A stretch of 37,301 bases of DNA from contig CAMPET010000014.1 of the NCBI GenBank assembly GCA_946803715.1, positions 321,879 through 359,179 on the forward strand. Reading direction: 5' to 3'. The notes below the pieces were generated by a model. The model saw only the letters and a program-made list of their open reading frames with translations. It did no database searches and was not told where the DNA came from. Positions within the stretch are counted from its first letter, which is position 1. Every line of letters begins with the position of its first letter. Made by a program: the position numbers and the translations under genes. Shown here piece after piece: positions 21,897-33,833 of this stretch. The stretch comes from Beroe ovata (taxonomy: Eukaryota > Ctenophora > Nuda > Beroida > Beroidae).

Positions 21897-24186
21897 ATGG
21901 ACATAGCAAGACTGGAATCGATTCAAGCACAAATACTGCGCTACGAAAATCTTAACTTCAAGGAAAAGGTGCAAAACACAATTCCCGTGAAAAGCCTCTA
22001 TGAAGAAGCAGTTCAGAAAGGAAGTTCTGGTGGCTTGACTTTCCATGAGCACTTCATAAAAGAGGTTGATATTGAACCTTCAATGTATTTCTATTTTCCA
22101 ATGAAATTAGATGAGAATAGTTCTGTCAAATTCTCATCTGTGTATCTAAGTTTTCCCCAGGTTATGCGATGGTTTAAAGCCGAGTTCTTCATTTGGGTCG
22201 ACACCAAAGTGTGTGACGTGTGTGGTTCCCCCTCACAGAGTGGCCCACCTTTGACACCGACCCCTGAGGAGCTTGCAGCTGGGGGCACAAGGGTGGAGAA
22301 CCACGTTTGTACTGTCTGTGGTATGTGCAGATTCGTCATGAGCTTGGCCCAACATGAACTAGATAATTAATCCAATTATCCCATCGATCCACATTTCCCC
22401 TATAGGACGATCACAGCGGTTCCCAAGGTACAACTGCCCGATAAAGCTATTGGAGACTCGCGAGGGAAGGTGTGGAGAATGGGCAAACTGTTTCACTGGA
22501 ATATGTCGAGCTCTGGGATACGATACAAGGTAGTTACCCTTCTTCTTTCGGCAAATTGAGACATACGTTATCCGTCTATAGTCCAGTATTACGCCAATAC
22601 CATATCAGTACCATGACAATACCAGTTTATGTAGAAATTCACATCCCCTCCCTCTCAACGTTTCCCAGTTGTGAAATAGTTCGGTTCCAGGTTTATCTAT
22701 GACGTCACAGATCATGTTTGGACAGAGATTTACTCACCTCACCTCAATAGATGGGTTCACCTCGACTCTTGTGAAAACGCATGGGATAGACCACTGGTAA
22801 GTTGCGATCGTCTTCTTCCCTCACTTTGCAACTTGTCGCTGAGCTGTTATGTGCTATAATCAGCTCTATTTCAGATCTATGAACAGGGCTGGAAGAAGAA
22901 TCTGAGTTATGTTGTAGCATTTTCAAAAGATGAAATCGTCGATGTCACCTACAGGTTTAACTCATGGACGATCAAGCTACCTTATGAGTTTTGATATTTG
23001 AATTTTACGCTTTGTGATCGTGGTATCTTAACATCGTGAAGTTAGGTAAACATAGTTTGTGAAATTATGATCATTGCAGGTACACTATAAGCCCCACTGA
23101 AGTTAGATCAAGGCGTGAAAACGAGAGTGCAGTAATGTCAGCCATCTCGGCCTACAACAAGCTGAAATTCCACCATAGTCCACAGAAGAAAGCACTGCTG
23201 ACAAGGCGACTTGCTCATGAGATAACATCGTGGCTTGTGAAGCCTCAGAACCCGGGTAAAGAGATATTGATTATGCCCTCCGATTGTGACTCCTGACCAT
23301 CAGTTGTTTTTAACATTTATCAGTGAGCTGTTGGCAATGTCACGAACCTCATTACTACTGTCTCAGATGCTGGTGTGTATGGTGGCCGAGAGAGTGGCTC
23401 ACTGGCGTGGCGGCAGAGCCGTGGAGAGGGAGGCACTGTCAGCCACGGGCACACCATTGATACGGGTGAGGTGGCACACTCCTACAAAATAACCTACACC
23501 CCCGCCACTGATCAGTATACAGTGGTGAAGGACGGGTTATCTAGTGAGGTACGGGTTTCAGAGTAACAGAGTTTCAGAGAGGGGTCATCTCAAAGATATA
23601 ATAATGTCAGATACACAGGGTTATGTGTTCTGATCACTCATCTAATCAATCCTTTCTTCAGACCCATCAGTCATTCATGTCGCTGGCGAATGAATGTCAA
23701 GGTGTGATCAGGAAAGTAGAATATGATTGGAACATGACTTACTTGGCTCGAGACAAGAATGATACAACATCCACCATCAGTAAGATGCAGATTCACATTG
23801 ATAGATGTCATACTGGCACGATTCTCATTGATAAATATACTAAGAAATATTGTGATGATCACGCTTGCATATCATCGACTTTTGTTCTTTCAGAGTGGTG
23901 CATCAAGACATCGAGTCCGATCAAATCAGCCACAGTAAAGATGTCTCACGCAACATTCGAGAGTGGGGAGATTAGCTGGTCTTGTCACCCAGCTGGCAGT
24001 CCACCAGATTTCCACTCGCAATTCTCTGATATCGATCTTTCCCTCCTGATTGGGCGATCTTCATTTCACATAGTAGCACAAATGAAAGGTTCTAATTGTC
24101 ATGACAACTCATGGCAACATACACAACTTTTTAGAACAGAATTGGATGGTTATAGCAGCCCATTTTCTGTTGAGCTTCTTTTTTAA
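21897..24186 (+). CDS. NGLY1: Peptide:N-glycanase (PNGase), nine exons, no PUB domain seen
   Basis: Cytosolic amidase that strips N-glycans from misfolded glycoproteins exported from the ER. Exons: 21897-22064, 22161-22320, 22406-22529, 22691-22796, 22875-22954, 23080-23255, 23367-23548, 23662-23779 and 23894-24186. All phases agree, giving 468 residues. Zinc-binding pairs are C74/C77 and C106/C109. The transglutaminase-like core has catalytic C132 (in [10 protein letters not shown]), H159 (DHVWTE) and D176 (HLDSCE), with exactly the 27- and 17-residue spacing of the human enzyme. A C-terminal PAW sugar-binding domain follows (about residues 280-468). The product starts where the human protein is near residue 175, so the N-terminal PUB domain is missing. 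However, the frame is open upstream to a TTTCAG at 21866-21871, so an unseen 5' exon is possible. Introns 1 (96 nt) and 8 (114 nt) are stop-free multiples of three. Confidence 0.92.
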
Positions 24187-24290
24187 GATATCGCAGATTC
24201 TCTGTTCTCCTCTATTAACAATTATTGTTCCAAATATGAAATAGATCATAGATCGTCAGGAGCAAGAGCATCATCAATCATGATCATGTA

Positions 24291-24600
24291 TGTTATTTTA
24301 CTCTTTTGACTGAAAAACGTAAAAAATGTGCACAGCACACGTTGAATTGCGCGGCGCGCCCCTTATAGTTATTTACTCGGTGATCTGAAAAATCATTATA
24401 AAAAGGCCAAGGAGTAAGGACTCCGAACCACGGAGACGCGTGCAGCGCGGCGCGCGCACCGCGGAGTATTAAGTATTTAGGGTCATGACCATGCAGCGCG
24501 GGAACATGTACAATGTAAAATACAAAAAACACTGTCCATGTCGTAAAAAGCCGCGCCGCGCGCACGGATTATTTGTTCATTTGAGTTTGTCGGGCGATGC
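24291..24600. repeat. CpG-rich palindromic element, copy 2
   Basis: Matches the element at 17278-17590, read mostly as its reverse complement. Shared blocks include TTATTTACTC..TGATCTGAAAAAT..TAAAAA, CCACGGAGACGCG, a CGGAGTATT..TTAGGGTCA stretch, GCAGCGCGGGAACA and a final GCGCGCACGGATTATTTG. An extra arm-like piece (TTTTACTCTTTTGACTGAAAAACGTAAAAAA, 24297-24327) suggests rearrangement or partial duplication. CG-rich compared with surrounding DNA, and no protein encoded. Confidence 0.65.
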
Positions 24601-24625
24601 AGATGCCAGACCGCTGATGCAAGCC

Positions 24626-24676
24626 GCGAAGAGAATAAGTTTGCGAAGAGAATAAGTTTGCGAAAAGAATAAGTTA
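24626..24676. repeat. 17-bp tandem repeat, three copies
   Basis: The unit GCGAAGAGAATAAGTTT repeats three times without a spacer. The third copy has one G-to-A change. Confidence 0.85.
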
Positions 24677-25244
24677 AGTTTGCAATTGCATTTGAGCTAA
24701 TGCATGTTTGATAGCATTTAAGTTCAGTTTTGTTACATGTTTTTCGTAAATTAACTTGCCAATGTGATCGTGATGCAATTCGATATTGAATAATCTAGGT
24801 GACAAGTTTATTTGCGGAATGTTATTCATCTCAATCTGTCCACAGTTCATGCTCTCGCATGCGTTCGAGAGACAGCATAGCATGAGCAGTAAGTGTAGCA
24901 TTCAGCAAAAGTTGATTTAGATTGCCTTTGCTATCAATGCCTTATATAGATTGATAACACCCCAGTCAAATTTGAAATTTTGAGTCAATGTTTGTTCAAA
25001 ACTAGCATAACTATCACATATACCATATGCTTGATGGCAAAGAAATTGGGAATGATGAATGTCGGCTTTGCCTGGAGATGAAGTTTTGAGTCAAATATGA
25101 GACTTCTTTCATATTTATTTATTTTCATTCTCTATCAAATTATAGCGGTGATTTTGAGGTTTGATAATCATATTGATACCTATCACTCGATTGGCCTTGA
25201 CTAATGCAAACAATTTTTCAATAGTTTCATCCCCACTAAAGGCA

Positions 25245-27199
25245 ATGGGAATTAAGCAGTTGTCAAAAGTTGTTGCAGACATTGCACCAAATGCCATAAA
25301 ACAACAGGATTTGAAGGTATCAATTGGCATGTTTGCGAAACTGTATGGGCTTCATCTATGAGGATATTCTTGAAACAATCTTTATGAAATATCTGAATTT
25401 CACTGAATTTTTGATTCCTTGTATTGAATTTCAGAGTTATTTTGGAAGAACAATTGCTGTGGATGCAAGTATGGTTTTATACCAGTTCCTGATTGCAGTA
25501 CGTACAGAAGGATCTTTCCAACTGACTGATGAAAGTGGTGAAACTACAAGTCACATCATTGGGATGTTCTATAGAACCATACGAATGCTGGATAATGGAC
25601 TTAAGCCAGTCTACATCTTTGATGGTACTCAATCCATATTATAAGTTTTTAAATTAAGTATGGGAATGGTTGGTGAAGACTTTTCTTTTCATCGATGTAT
25701 CTTATTGATCATTATGTGCCACAGGGAAACCCCCTACAATGAAAGGCAGTGAGCTAGAGAAGAGAACAGAAGCTAGAGAAAAGGCAGCTAAAGAACTTGC
25801 TGAGGCTGAAGAAAAAGGAGATCAGGAAAACATAGAAAAGTTTTCTAAAAGGTACAAGTTGCTCCATAGTGATGAGTTCATTGTTTTTACCTACATAAGT
25901 GATCTCTTTGTTAGTGTTCTCTATGAAACTGATCAGTTGGGGAAGATACCTACATGGTCATATCAGGATTCAGGATATTATAGATTTCATGAACAAACTT
26001 ACTACATTCTTACACAAACTTACTGTATTCTTCAGATTGGTCAAGGTAGACAAGTCTCACTCAGATGATGTGAAGCGTCTGTTAGATCTTATGGGCGTCC
26101 CTCATTTTACAGCCCCATCAGAAGCTGAAGCACAGTGTGCAGAACTTGTCAAGAAGGGTGTATGTTATGGAGTTGGAACTGAAGACATGGATGCTCTTAC
26201 CTTTGGTTCTCATGTAAGTCAGAAAGTTGAATTGTTCAATTTTGCATTTCTACCTCTTTGAAAACAGTATGTGCTAGGTACTGTTTATCAGCCCCTCTTT
26301 ACTTTCAAATAATCCTTTATTTCAGAAACTAGTTCGCCATCTCACTTTTAGTGAAGCAAGAAAAGTTCCAATACAAGAGTTTGATTTGGATAGGATTTTG
26401 GCAGATGCTGAATTAACAATGGACGAATTTATAGACTTGTGTATCTTGCTTGGATGTGATTACTGTGACTCCATTAAGGGTATATTTTTACAAAAATATT
26501 TTACTGTGGCCCACTTCATGTAATACTAAAATAATCAATTGATCATGACTTAAAGTTTGTGGATTTACCAGGTATTGGTCCTAAAAAGGCAGTAACACTT
26601 ATTCGTGAGCACAAAAGTATAGAAACTATACTGGACAATATCGACACAACCAAGTATCCCCCACCTGAAGACTGGCCATTCAAGGAAGCAAGAAGGTCAG
26701 TCACTGATTTGAAACTGTGTATACCTATTGTATAAGTTGCACTAATCGCATGATCAATAATAATGTTCTAACTTCTACCAATGATTCACAACTCAGCTAT
26801 ATGGAATCACTAAGCAGTAAACATAGCTCGGTACAGATTTGTATTCTACCTCAACCTGCCTCCAGTTATTGAATATCATTTTATGATTCTTTCAGACTCT
26901 TCAAAGAACCTGAAGTAGATGATGGTAGCAAGTACGATTTAAAGTACAAAGATCCTGATGAGGAAGGGCTTATAGCCTATCTTTGTACAGAGAAAAACTT
27001 TGCTGAAGAAAGGGTCAGGAATGGGGTGAAAAAGATTATTGCTGCCAAGGGTAAATCTAAGCAGGGTCGTTTGGATAGTTTTTTCAAAGTTCTACCATCT
27101 GCAAACAACGTAAAGTCGTCTCCTGCTGGGAACAGCAAAAGGAAGTCAGACAGTAAAACAGGATCGAAGGGGAATGCTTCTAAAAGGGGGAGAAGATGA
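25245..27199 (+). CDS. FEN1: Flap endonuclease 1 (seven exons)
   Basis: Structure-specific nuclease that removes 5' flaps during Okazaki fragment maturation and long-patch base excision repair. Exons: 25245-25316, 25435-25624, 25725-25851, 26036-26213, 26326-26479, 26572-26695 and 26896-27199. Phases agree and give 382 residues (human 380). The metal-binding acidic residues are all present: D34, D87, E159, E161, D180, D182 and D234, the last six shifted by one relative to human owing to a one-residue insertion. The helix-hairpin-helix segment GIGPKKAV is intact. A PIP box QGRLDSFF (338-345) will bind PCNA, and a basic tail ending KRGRR should be the nuclear signal. In vertebrates the FEN1 coding region is intronless, whereas here it has six introns. 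NSUN6 begins 456 nt downstream in the same direction. Confidence 0.96.
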
Positions 27200-27655
27200 T
27201 TAAGAGTCGATTCTGTTCGGTACCCCTTGTTTTAGTGATGTTCATAGGGTAGAGTAATGATACGACGAACTTATACTTCGATGATGCAGTAAAGGTACCT
27301 GTTCCGAATTTTAACTTATTTTTATCAATTATTTGCTTATTCATTTGTTATTTATGCAAATGCCTAATGGCTATTTAACAAATTCGCTTTTTAAGATATT
27401 CTATTCTCTATTTTCGGATTTAATTCTACCATGACAGGGTTAAAGGTTTTTAATTATTATATTTCCTGTTTTATGCTTATATATCATTTATCAGTTATAC
27501 TCTACAAGTCTTATACCTTGTCACTTGTTCAATCAATAGCAAAAGAACAAGATCAAATGACATCTGTGTTATGACTGTTGTTCACAATATTTAACTCAAT
27601 ATTGAGCCACTTATCCAGTTACCTATTGCTGTGAGGTTGTGCACTCAGTTTGCAA
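27200..27655. other. Short intergenic region, FEN1 to NSUN6
   Basis: AT-rich 456 nt that must hold the FEN1 3'UTR and the NSUN6 5' end. No canonical AATAAA noticed. A CACTCAG ending at 27648 is a candidate 3' splice site 7 nt before the NSUN6 ATG. Confidence 0.5.
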
Positions 27656-28957
27656 ATGCTACCATGCACTGAGGAAGTGACCCATGACAAAGGAGATCAG
27701 TGCGAATTTGATCCTGGTGTTCTGAACTACCTCAAATCAACATTCAGTGATGAACATCAGCTACTCCGAGTATTAAGGAGTCTTCCTGTTCCTCCCTCAT
27801 GTACCACAGTACGGCTGAACACCCCCTCTGACAGCTCTCTCGATAAGCTAGCAGATCAGTTAGGTAGTGGATATGCCATCAGCAGACATCCACTGCTGAA
27901 AGATGTGGTGGTAATATCAGGACAAAGGACACAGCTACCAGACCATACCGATCTTCCCATGATTGTTGTTGATATGAAATGTGGCAGAGCGGTGTTGCGT
28001 GGGGCTGACCTTTTTGCCCCTGGTATAAAGGGGATGCCACATATTCCAGCTGGCACAACTGTCGCTGTCCATATCGACATGGACAAGAAGTGCAAGAGAG
28101 GCGAGAAAAAATTCTCTGGTAGAACTCGTTTTATTGCAAAGGGTGTGACAAGGATGACTCGGCATGACATTTTCAAGATGAAGGTGAATGAGGGCTTGGC
28201 AATTGAGGTATATGAGAGGAGAATAGACGTTCCGTGCTTGAATGCATCCATGGCTGATTCCATGTTCCTTCAGAACCTGCCTTCGATCATAACATCTCAT
28301 GTACTAGATCCAAAGCAAGGTGATCATATACTAGATATGTGCGCTGCCCCCGGTGGAAAAACGACTCACATTGCTCATCTTATGAATAATACGGGGAGCG
28401 TCATTGCGCTGGAGAAGGTCCAAGGAAAAGTGGAAAAACTGAAGGAAACAATCTCAAAGCAAAACATAACTTGTGTATCAGTGATTAAGTGTGACTCAAC
28501 TCAAGCGTTCAGTGAAACTTCGACATCTCAGTCAACTCCACCGTTTGGTGAAAATGTGTTCGACAAGATACTTGTTGATCCTCCATGTAGTGCCCTCGGA
28601 CAAAGACCACAGCTGGTTAACTCTTGTAAGTTTTCCGAGATTGAAACTTATCCGTCTTATCAGTGGGGGTTTGTCGCTGACGCTGTCAGGATGTTGAAAC
28701 CTGGGGGGACACTGGTCTATTCAACATGTACTCTCCCAAGACAAGAGAATGAGATGATGGTTGTGAGACTGCTTGAGACGTTTCCTTCGATATGCTTGGT
28801 GCCTGCCGTGCCACTCTTAGGTGGTCCTGGCGTTGAAGCTGAGGGTTTAAGCTTGGAGCACCAGAAAATGGTGCAGAGGTTCACGCCAAATATGTTCGGA
28901 GATGTTAATAATGACACTATTGGCTTTTTCATCGCAAAGTTTGTAAAATCGGCCTGA
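27656..28957 (+). CDS. NSUN6: tRNA (cytosine-5) methyltransferase NSUN6
   Basis: SAM-dependent RNA m5C methyltransferase; the family methylates C72 of tRNA-Thr and tRNA-Cys acceptor stems. The product has 433 residues in a single exon (human 469). A PUA RNA-binding domain at about residues 100-190 contains the NSUN6-typical GRAVLRGADLFAPGI. The SAM-binding loop LDMCAAPGGKTTHIA starts at residue 226. The two family cysteines are C311 in DPPCSALGQRP (release/catalysis motif IV) and C358 in STCT (nucleophile, motif VI), 47 residues apart as in human. The C-terminus ends IGFFIAKFVKSA, like human. The frame is open a few codons upstream of the ATG but has no earlier ATG. DHFR starts 202 nt downstream. 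It is distinguished from NSUN2-5 by the inserted PUA domain. Confidence 0.94.
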   Translation: MLPCTEEVTHDKGDQCEFDPGVLNYLKSTFSDEHQLLRVLRSLPVPPSCTTVRLNTPSDSSLDKLADQLGSGYAISRHPLLKDVVVISGQRTQLPDHTDLPMIVVDMKCGRAVLRGADLFAPGIKGMPHIPAGTTVAVHIDMDKKCKRGEKKFSGRTRFIAKGVTRMTRHDIFKMKVNEGLAIEVYERRIDVPCLNASMADSMFLQNLPSIITSHVLDPKQGDHILDMCAAPGGKTTHIAHLMNNTGSVIALEKVQGKVEKLKETISKQNITCVSVIKCDSTQAFSETSTSQSTPPFGENVFDKILVDPPCSALGQRPQLVNSCKFSEIETYPSYQWGFVADAVRMLKPGGTLVYSTCTLPRQENEMMVVRLLETFPSICLVPAVPLLGGPGVEAEGLSLEHQKMVQRFTPNMFGDVNNDTIGFFIAKFVKSA

Positions 28958-29159
28958 TTCTCTTCCATAGGTATCATTTGTAGAAAACCAGACATCCAAG
29001 CTTATAGACAGTTAGACAAGATATTTGGGATTTGGTTTACTGGTTTAGTTTTAGACTACTATTTTGATTTTAGATAGCATAAAGGAGACATCGTTCTTTG
29101 AGATTTATTTTTGAGCTATTACTAGCAGGTATTCAAAAGTGTTCTTTCCCTAGTAAGAC

Positions 29160-30166
<1,007 letters not shown>

Positions 30167-30629
30167 GTAGTAGTTGACCCTTGGCTCCAGATTTTCCCAA
30201 CTCATCCATATTATTTAAACCAGTCGTAACTAAGAGATATCCAGGTTCCAATTTGACTATTTATTTTAATTTGAGTCTTTAACTCTTTTTAAATGGAAAT
30301 TCATTCTGGGAGGGTGGTTAGTCCCTCAACTCTCTTTTGAGTAATGTTGCTCCTATCCTCATCGTGTTTAATTTCAACATTAATTGTGTAGTACTTAATT
30401 ATTGTTGTTTGTTTTCCAAAGAAGTTGGTTACTCTGTTTTCATTTATTTTTTATTTGTCATTCTTTATTTGCCATTGCTCAAAATTACAATGATATTTTT
30501 ACATGATAACAATTTGTGGGTTTTTATTCATTGCTCGACGTTTTATAGAAGCAGAAGTCAATTGTAATGGGTGCTTTTTATTGACTCTTTCACGTCAAAT
30601 AAACATTGATTTCTCTTCAGAATGGGAAG
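30167..30629. other. Short intergenic region, DHFR to golgin-97
   Basis: 463 nt of T-rich sequence. AATAAA at 30598-30603 is followed only 17 nt later by the acceptor-like TTTCTCTTCAG (ending 30620) of the next gene. If the first ends the DHFR mRNA, the two processing signals are nearly adjacent. Confidence 0.5.
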
Positions 30630-32711
30630 ATGTTTAAGAATCTCAAGCAGAAAACGTTGAACTCCTCATACGACTCAAATTCATCGGTTCTCGGTACGAG
30701 GAGTGTCAGTTCTTCCTCACTAGCCGATGATAGCCATGTATCAGTTTTATCCACAAAGTATCAATCTAGTGAGAGTTTGTCCAGCATAACCGAGGACAGA
30801 CCACCCACCCCTCGTGCTGTGTTTGGTAATCTAGAGGACATCATAGATGACCTGAAAAACCAGATTCAAAAGAAAGATAACGAAAACAAGAAGCTTCAGG
30901 CTGCTGCAAAAGATGCCGAAAAACAGATATCTGAGTTATCCTCGAATTTAGATAAGGAGATAGAAGCGAAGAAAGCTATAGAACGTGCTTATGACAAACT
31001 TGAGGATAACAATGAAGTCAGCTCGAGACAACTTCAAGACAAGCTCAGTGCCGAGAAGCTTCACGCTTGCAATCAACTTCAGAACCAGATTGAAAGGCTC
31101 AAGAGGGATAACGAAAAGTTGAACAAGAAGAACAATTCTGCTGATGCAGTTGCCTGGCAAAACAAGGCCGAATCCGTAGAGAAAGCTTATCAAGAACTTA
31201 TTGAGATTCAAGAACATAGTGAGATTCAAGTTCAAAAAATGAAAGACTTGTTAGTGATTAAAGACAGCGAACTTCAAGCATTGCAAAAGAAGTTTGATGA
31301 TACGACTGAACGATTCGACAATTTACAAAAAGAACAATCTTCAGATCAATTGATAGAATTAGATTGTGCCAAGGAATCGGAAGCACTGAACTGGGAGGTG
31401 GCTAAAAGTCGTCAAGAAATAGAGTCCTTAGAAAACCAGGTCATCAGACTCGAACTCGATCTCGACACTTACACACAGAAAGCTTCTGACAAAGACTTCA
31501 GAATAAACAGATTGAGAGAGGACATCAAAAATAAAGAACTTGCTATAGAGACACACAAGTGCAATGCTCTTGAACTCACAAATTCTTTGGAGAATACTTC
31601 AAATACCCTTTCTGATGTCACTAAAGAACTTGAGGCACTGAAACACACATCCGCTGAAAACGAGTGTATCTTGAAGGAGGAAATCAATGAGATCAAGAAT
31701 CAATATGAAAATCTCAATGTCGAATGCCAAAAACAAGCAGACCTCATTGAGCAACTTCAAATCGCCGCCACTGCAACAAATTCTCAGAAATCTGATCTTG
31801 AATCGGAGTGTAGCGCTCTCAAAATAGAGTTGGCAGCAAGTTTATCCAGCTATGCAGAGCTATCTGAATCTCAGAATTTAGATAAAGCTGAGATTAGCGA
31901 ACTGAAACTTCAGATCAAACAAAGCTCAGATGTTGATCTACAGATACATGAGTTGAGGGATGAAATTTCCTCCTTGCAACAAAATGAAATGGAGCTCAAG
32001 CAAGAGTATGACTATTTGGTTGTTGCGAGAGAAAGTTGGGTTGAAGAGAAACGAGAGGTGGAGGTGAGATTCAGGGAGGAAATCGAAAACTTATCTTGCA
32101 AAAACAGTTCCCTGAAGGAAGAATTGGAAAAACTGAGGAAGGCAAACCAAAACACCATTCTACCCGTATCAAGCTCATTGCAAGCAAAGTTTGCTAAAGG
32201 TGTTACAGAAGTTGACATCGCAACAAGGAAAGATACTGAAGGTGAACTAGCTGACCTCAGGAAGAAATGCTCCGATCTTGAGGCAGAGCTATCTGGAAAA
32301 ACGAAACAGTTGAAGCAGACACAGCAGCACCTCCTAGACATGAAGAAAACTCTCCAATCAGAGTTGAGAGGTGGGTCCAACAACATTTCTCCCTGCACGA
32401 GCTCCCGTGCCAGCCCAGCCCTCCCGAGACGTCAATCGCAGGTGACATCTGCCGATGTCAGTAAATCAGTCCCTGAAGAGCCTCTTGATGATGTGAATCA
32501 AGAGTACCTGAAACATTGCGTCATCAAGTACATGACCAGTTTCCTAGACAGTGAGACTAACTACCTCGTGAAAGTGATAAGTGTTCTCCTTAACTTTTCT
32601 CAGGAAGAACATGATATAGTACTTGATGCCTTAGAATATAAGGCAAGTTGGTTCAGGCAAATACCGCCGAAATCACTCAAAAAATTGAAAAGTACAAGAG
32701 ATAAAACGTGA
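30630..32711 (+). CDS. GOLGA1: Golgin-97-like GRIP-domain coiled-coil protein
   Basis: Trans-Golgi tethering protein that captures endosome-derived carriers and is recruited by Arl1 through its GRIP domain. The product has 693 residues in one coding exon (human golgin-97: 767). It starts MFKNLKQKTL, like the MFAKLKKK start of golgin-97. A Ser-rich stretch (about 15-65) follows, then continuous heptad-type coiled coil from about residue 75 to 600, a Ser/Pro linker, and a GRIP domain at about 620-675 (EYLKHCVIKYM, LLNFSQEEHD, KASWF) with the Arl1-contact Tyr about 626. The LLNFSQEE motif matches golgin-97 rather than golgin-245 or GCC proteins. An out-of-frame ATG at 30622 opens a 12-codon uORF that ends at 30660, overlapping the true start. 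An acceptor-like CTCTTCAG lies 9 nt before the ATG. Confidence 0.92.
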   Translation: MFKNLKQKTLNSSYDSNSSVLGTRSVSSSSLADDSHVSVLSTKYQSSESLSSITEDRPPTPRAVFGNLEDIIDDLKNQIQKKDNENKKLQAAAKDAEKQISELSSNLDKEIEAKKAIERAYDKLEDNNEVSSRQLQDKLSAEKLHACNQLQNQIERLKRDNEKLNKKNNSADAVAWQNKAESVEKAYQELIEIQEHSEIQVQKMKDLLVIKDSELQALQKKFDDTTERFDNLQKEQSSDQLIELDCAKESEALNWEVAKSRQEIESLENQVIRLELDLDTYTQKASDKDFRINRLREDIKNKELAIETHKCNALELTNSLENTSNTLSDVTKELEALKHTSAENECILKEEINEIKNQYENLNVECQKQADLIEQLQIAATATNSQKSDLESECSALKIELAASLSSYAELSESQNLDKAEISELKLQIKQSSDVDLQIHELRDEISSLQQNEMELKQEYDYLVVARESWVEEKREVEVRFREEIENLSCKNSSLKEELEKLRKANQNTILPVSSSLQAKFAKGVTEVDIATRKDTEGELADLRKKCSDLEAELSGKTKQLKQTQQHLLDMKKTLQSELRGGSNNISPCTSSRASPALPRRQSQVTSADVSKSVPEEPLDDVNQEYLKHCVIKYMTSFLDSETNYLVKVISVLLNFSQEEHDIVLDALEYKASWFRQIPPKSLKKLKSTRDKT

Positions 32712-33833
32712 AGGCTGATGATTTGGTCTCCTTTTGGACGCATTACCTACCGCATGATATCTGTATTCTTGTTTTTCATTCCTTTGAAAATGTGAAATCC
32801 GTTCAATGCGAGAATATGGGACCTATTGATCGATGGGCGCATCTTGACTAACTACTGGTTTCGGACCACGATGTTCCGAAGTTTTGACCTAGTCATGAAT
32901 ATAGGGGAATATCATGACGCGTTTTGATTTAATCAGAAAAAGATGTAAATAGGTATGATTATATTTTATTGAAGTTCTATGATGAGGCTAACTTAATAAT
33001 GTTGAGACCTCTTGCTTGAATCAATCTTACTTCTATTTCAATAGTTTGCACTAATTAAATGGTTTTTGAAAGATCGTAAATGTTAAGTTAGATTTTGTTA
33101 TATTGAGTTTTGTTTTGAAGTTGATATTAGATAGTTCAAATCGGTCGATAAGATTTTGTCAGGAGGTCTCTGTGTTTCATTGATGTACCTTTTGGCACTT
33201 ATCCAATCTTCCTACTCTTGAAAGTTGAAACACTGTAAATTTATAATCACCCTAGAATACCTATTGTACTCGTGAGTCGTGAGTTGTGACGCACCAATTA
33301 CACAAAAATGCCTCACTTTACGAGTGCCAAAGCAGTCAATCTCATGATGATTGATTCACACTTGAGGAAACGATGGTCAGCTTCTGATAATCGCATTTTT
33401 TGCTACGTGTTAGTTAGTTTTAACTTGGTCTGTATCTGTAATAGTCATGAGTCACATCACAAGACACAAACAGTACCCTTCCGAGGTATCCATTAATAAT
33501 TGTTTCACATCTCTGGGTTTTATCGCTGTAGGTCTAGTATACTCACAGTACATTATACACGTTACACATTGCTAGTACAAAATGACATTATTCCATGTGT
33601 GCTCACGTTGCACTTATATATTAATCATAGGTGTTAGTCTATCGCTATCTATTACAATTTGCCTTCTGCTCAGTCATCCACGGTTGTCACACCCTTTCCA
33701 TTTCGACGTTTTGTGATGGGTGCTTCTGGGGTCTCTAGACCATAATACCTGTAAACAGTGAGCACTGCATAATTGTAGTAGATAGTTAATAACCCATCCT
33801 ATTACCCTTCGTCTTTGTTCAAGGTGTTAGATA
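32712..33833. other. Intergenic region, golgin-97 to gPAPP
   Basis: T-rich 3' flank without recognised exons. From about 33610 the sequence (ATTAATCATAGGTGTTAGTC onward) recurs at about 35575, because it belongs to the duplicated gPAPP segment. The stretch ATTACCCTTCGTCTTTGTTC then AAG, ending at 33823, is a possible 3' splice site 10 nt before the ATG. Confidence 0.5.

Larger units (their letters stand above)
24187..25244. other. Intergenic region between PNGase and FEN1
   Basis: Contains the second CpG-rich element (24291-24600), a 17-bp tandem array (24626-24676) and AT-rich sequence up to the FEN1 start. One minus-strand 75-codon frame (24901-24674) begins with a hydrophobic stretch but has no recognised relatives. 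FEN1 promoter elements were not identified. Confidence 0.5.
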
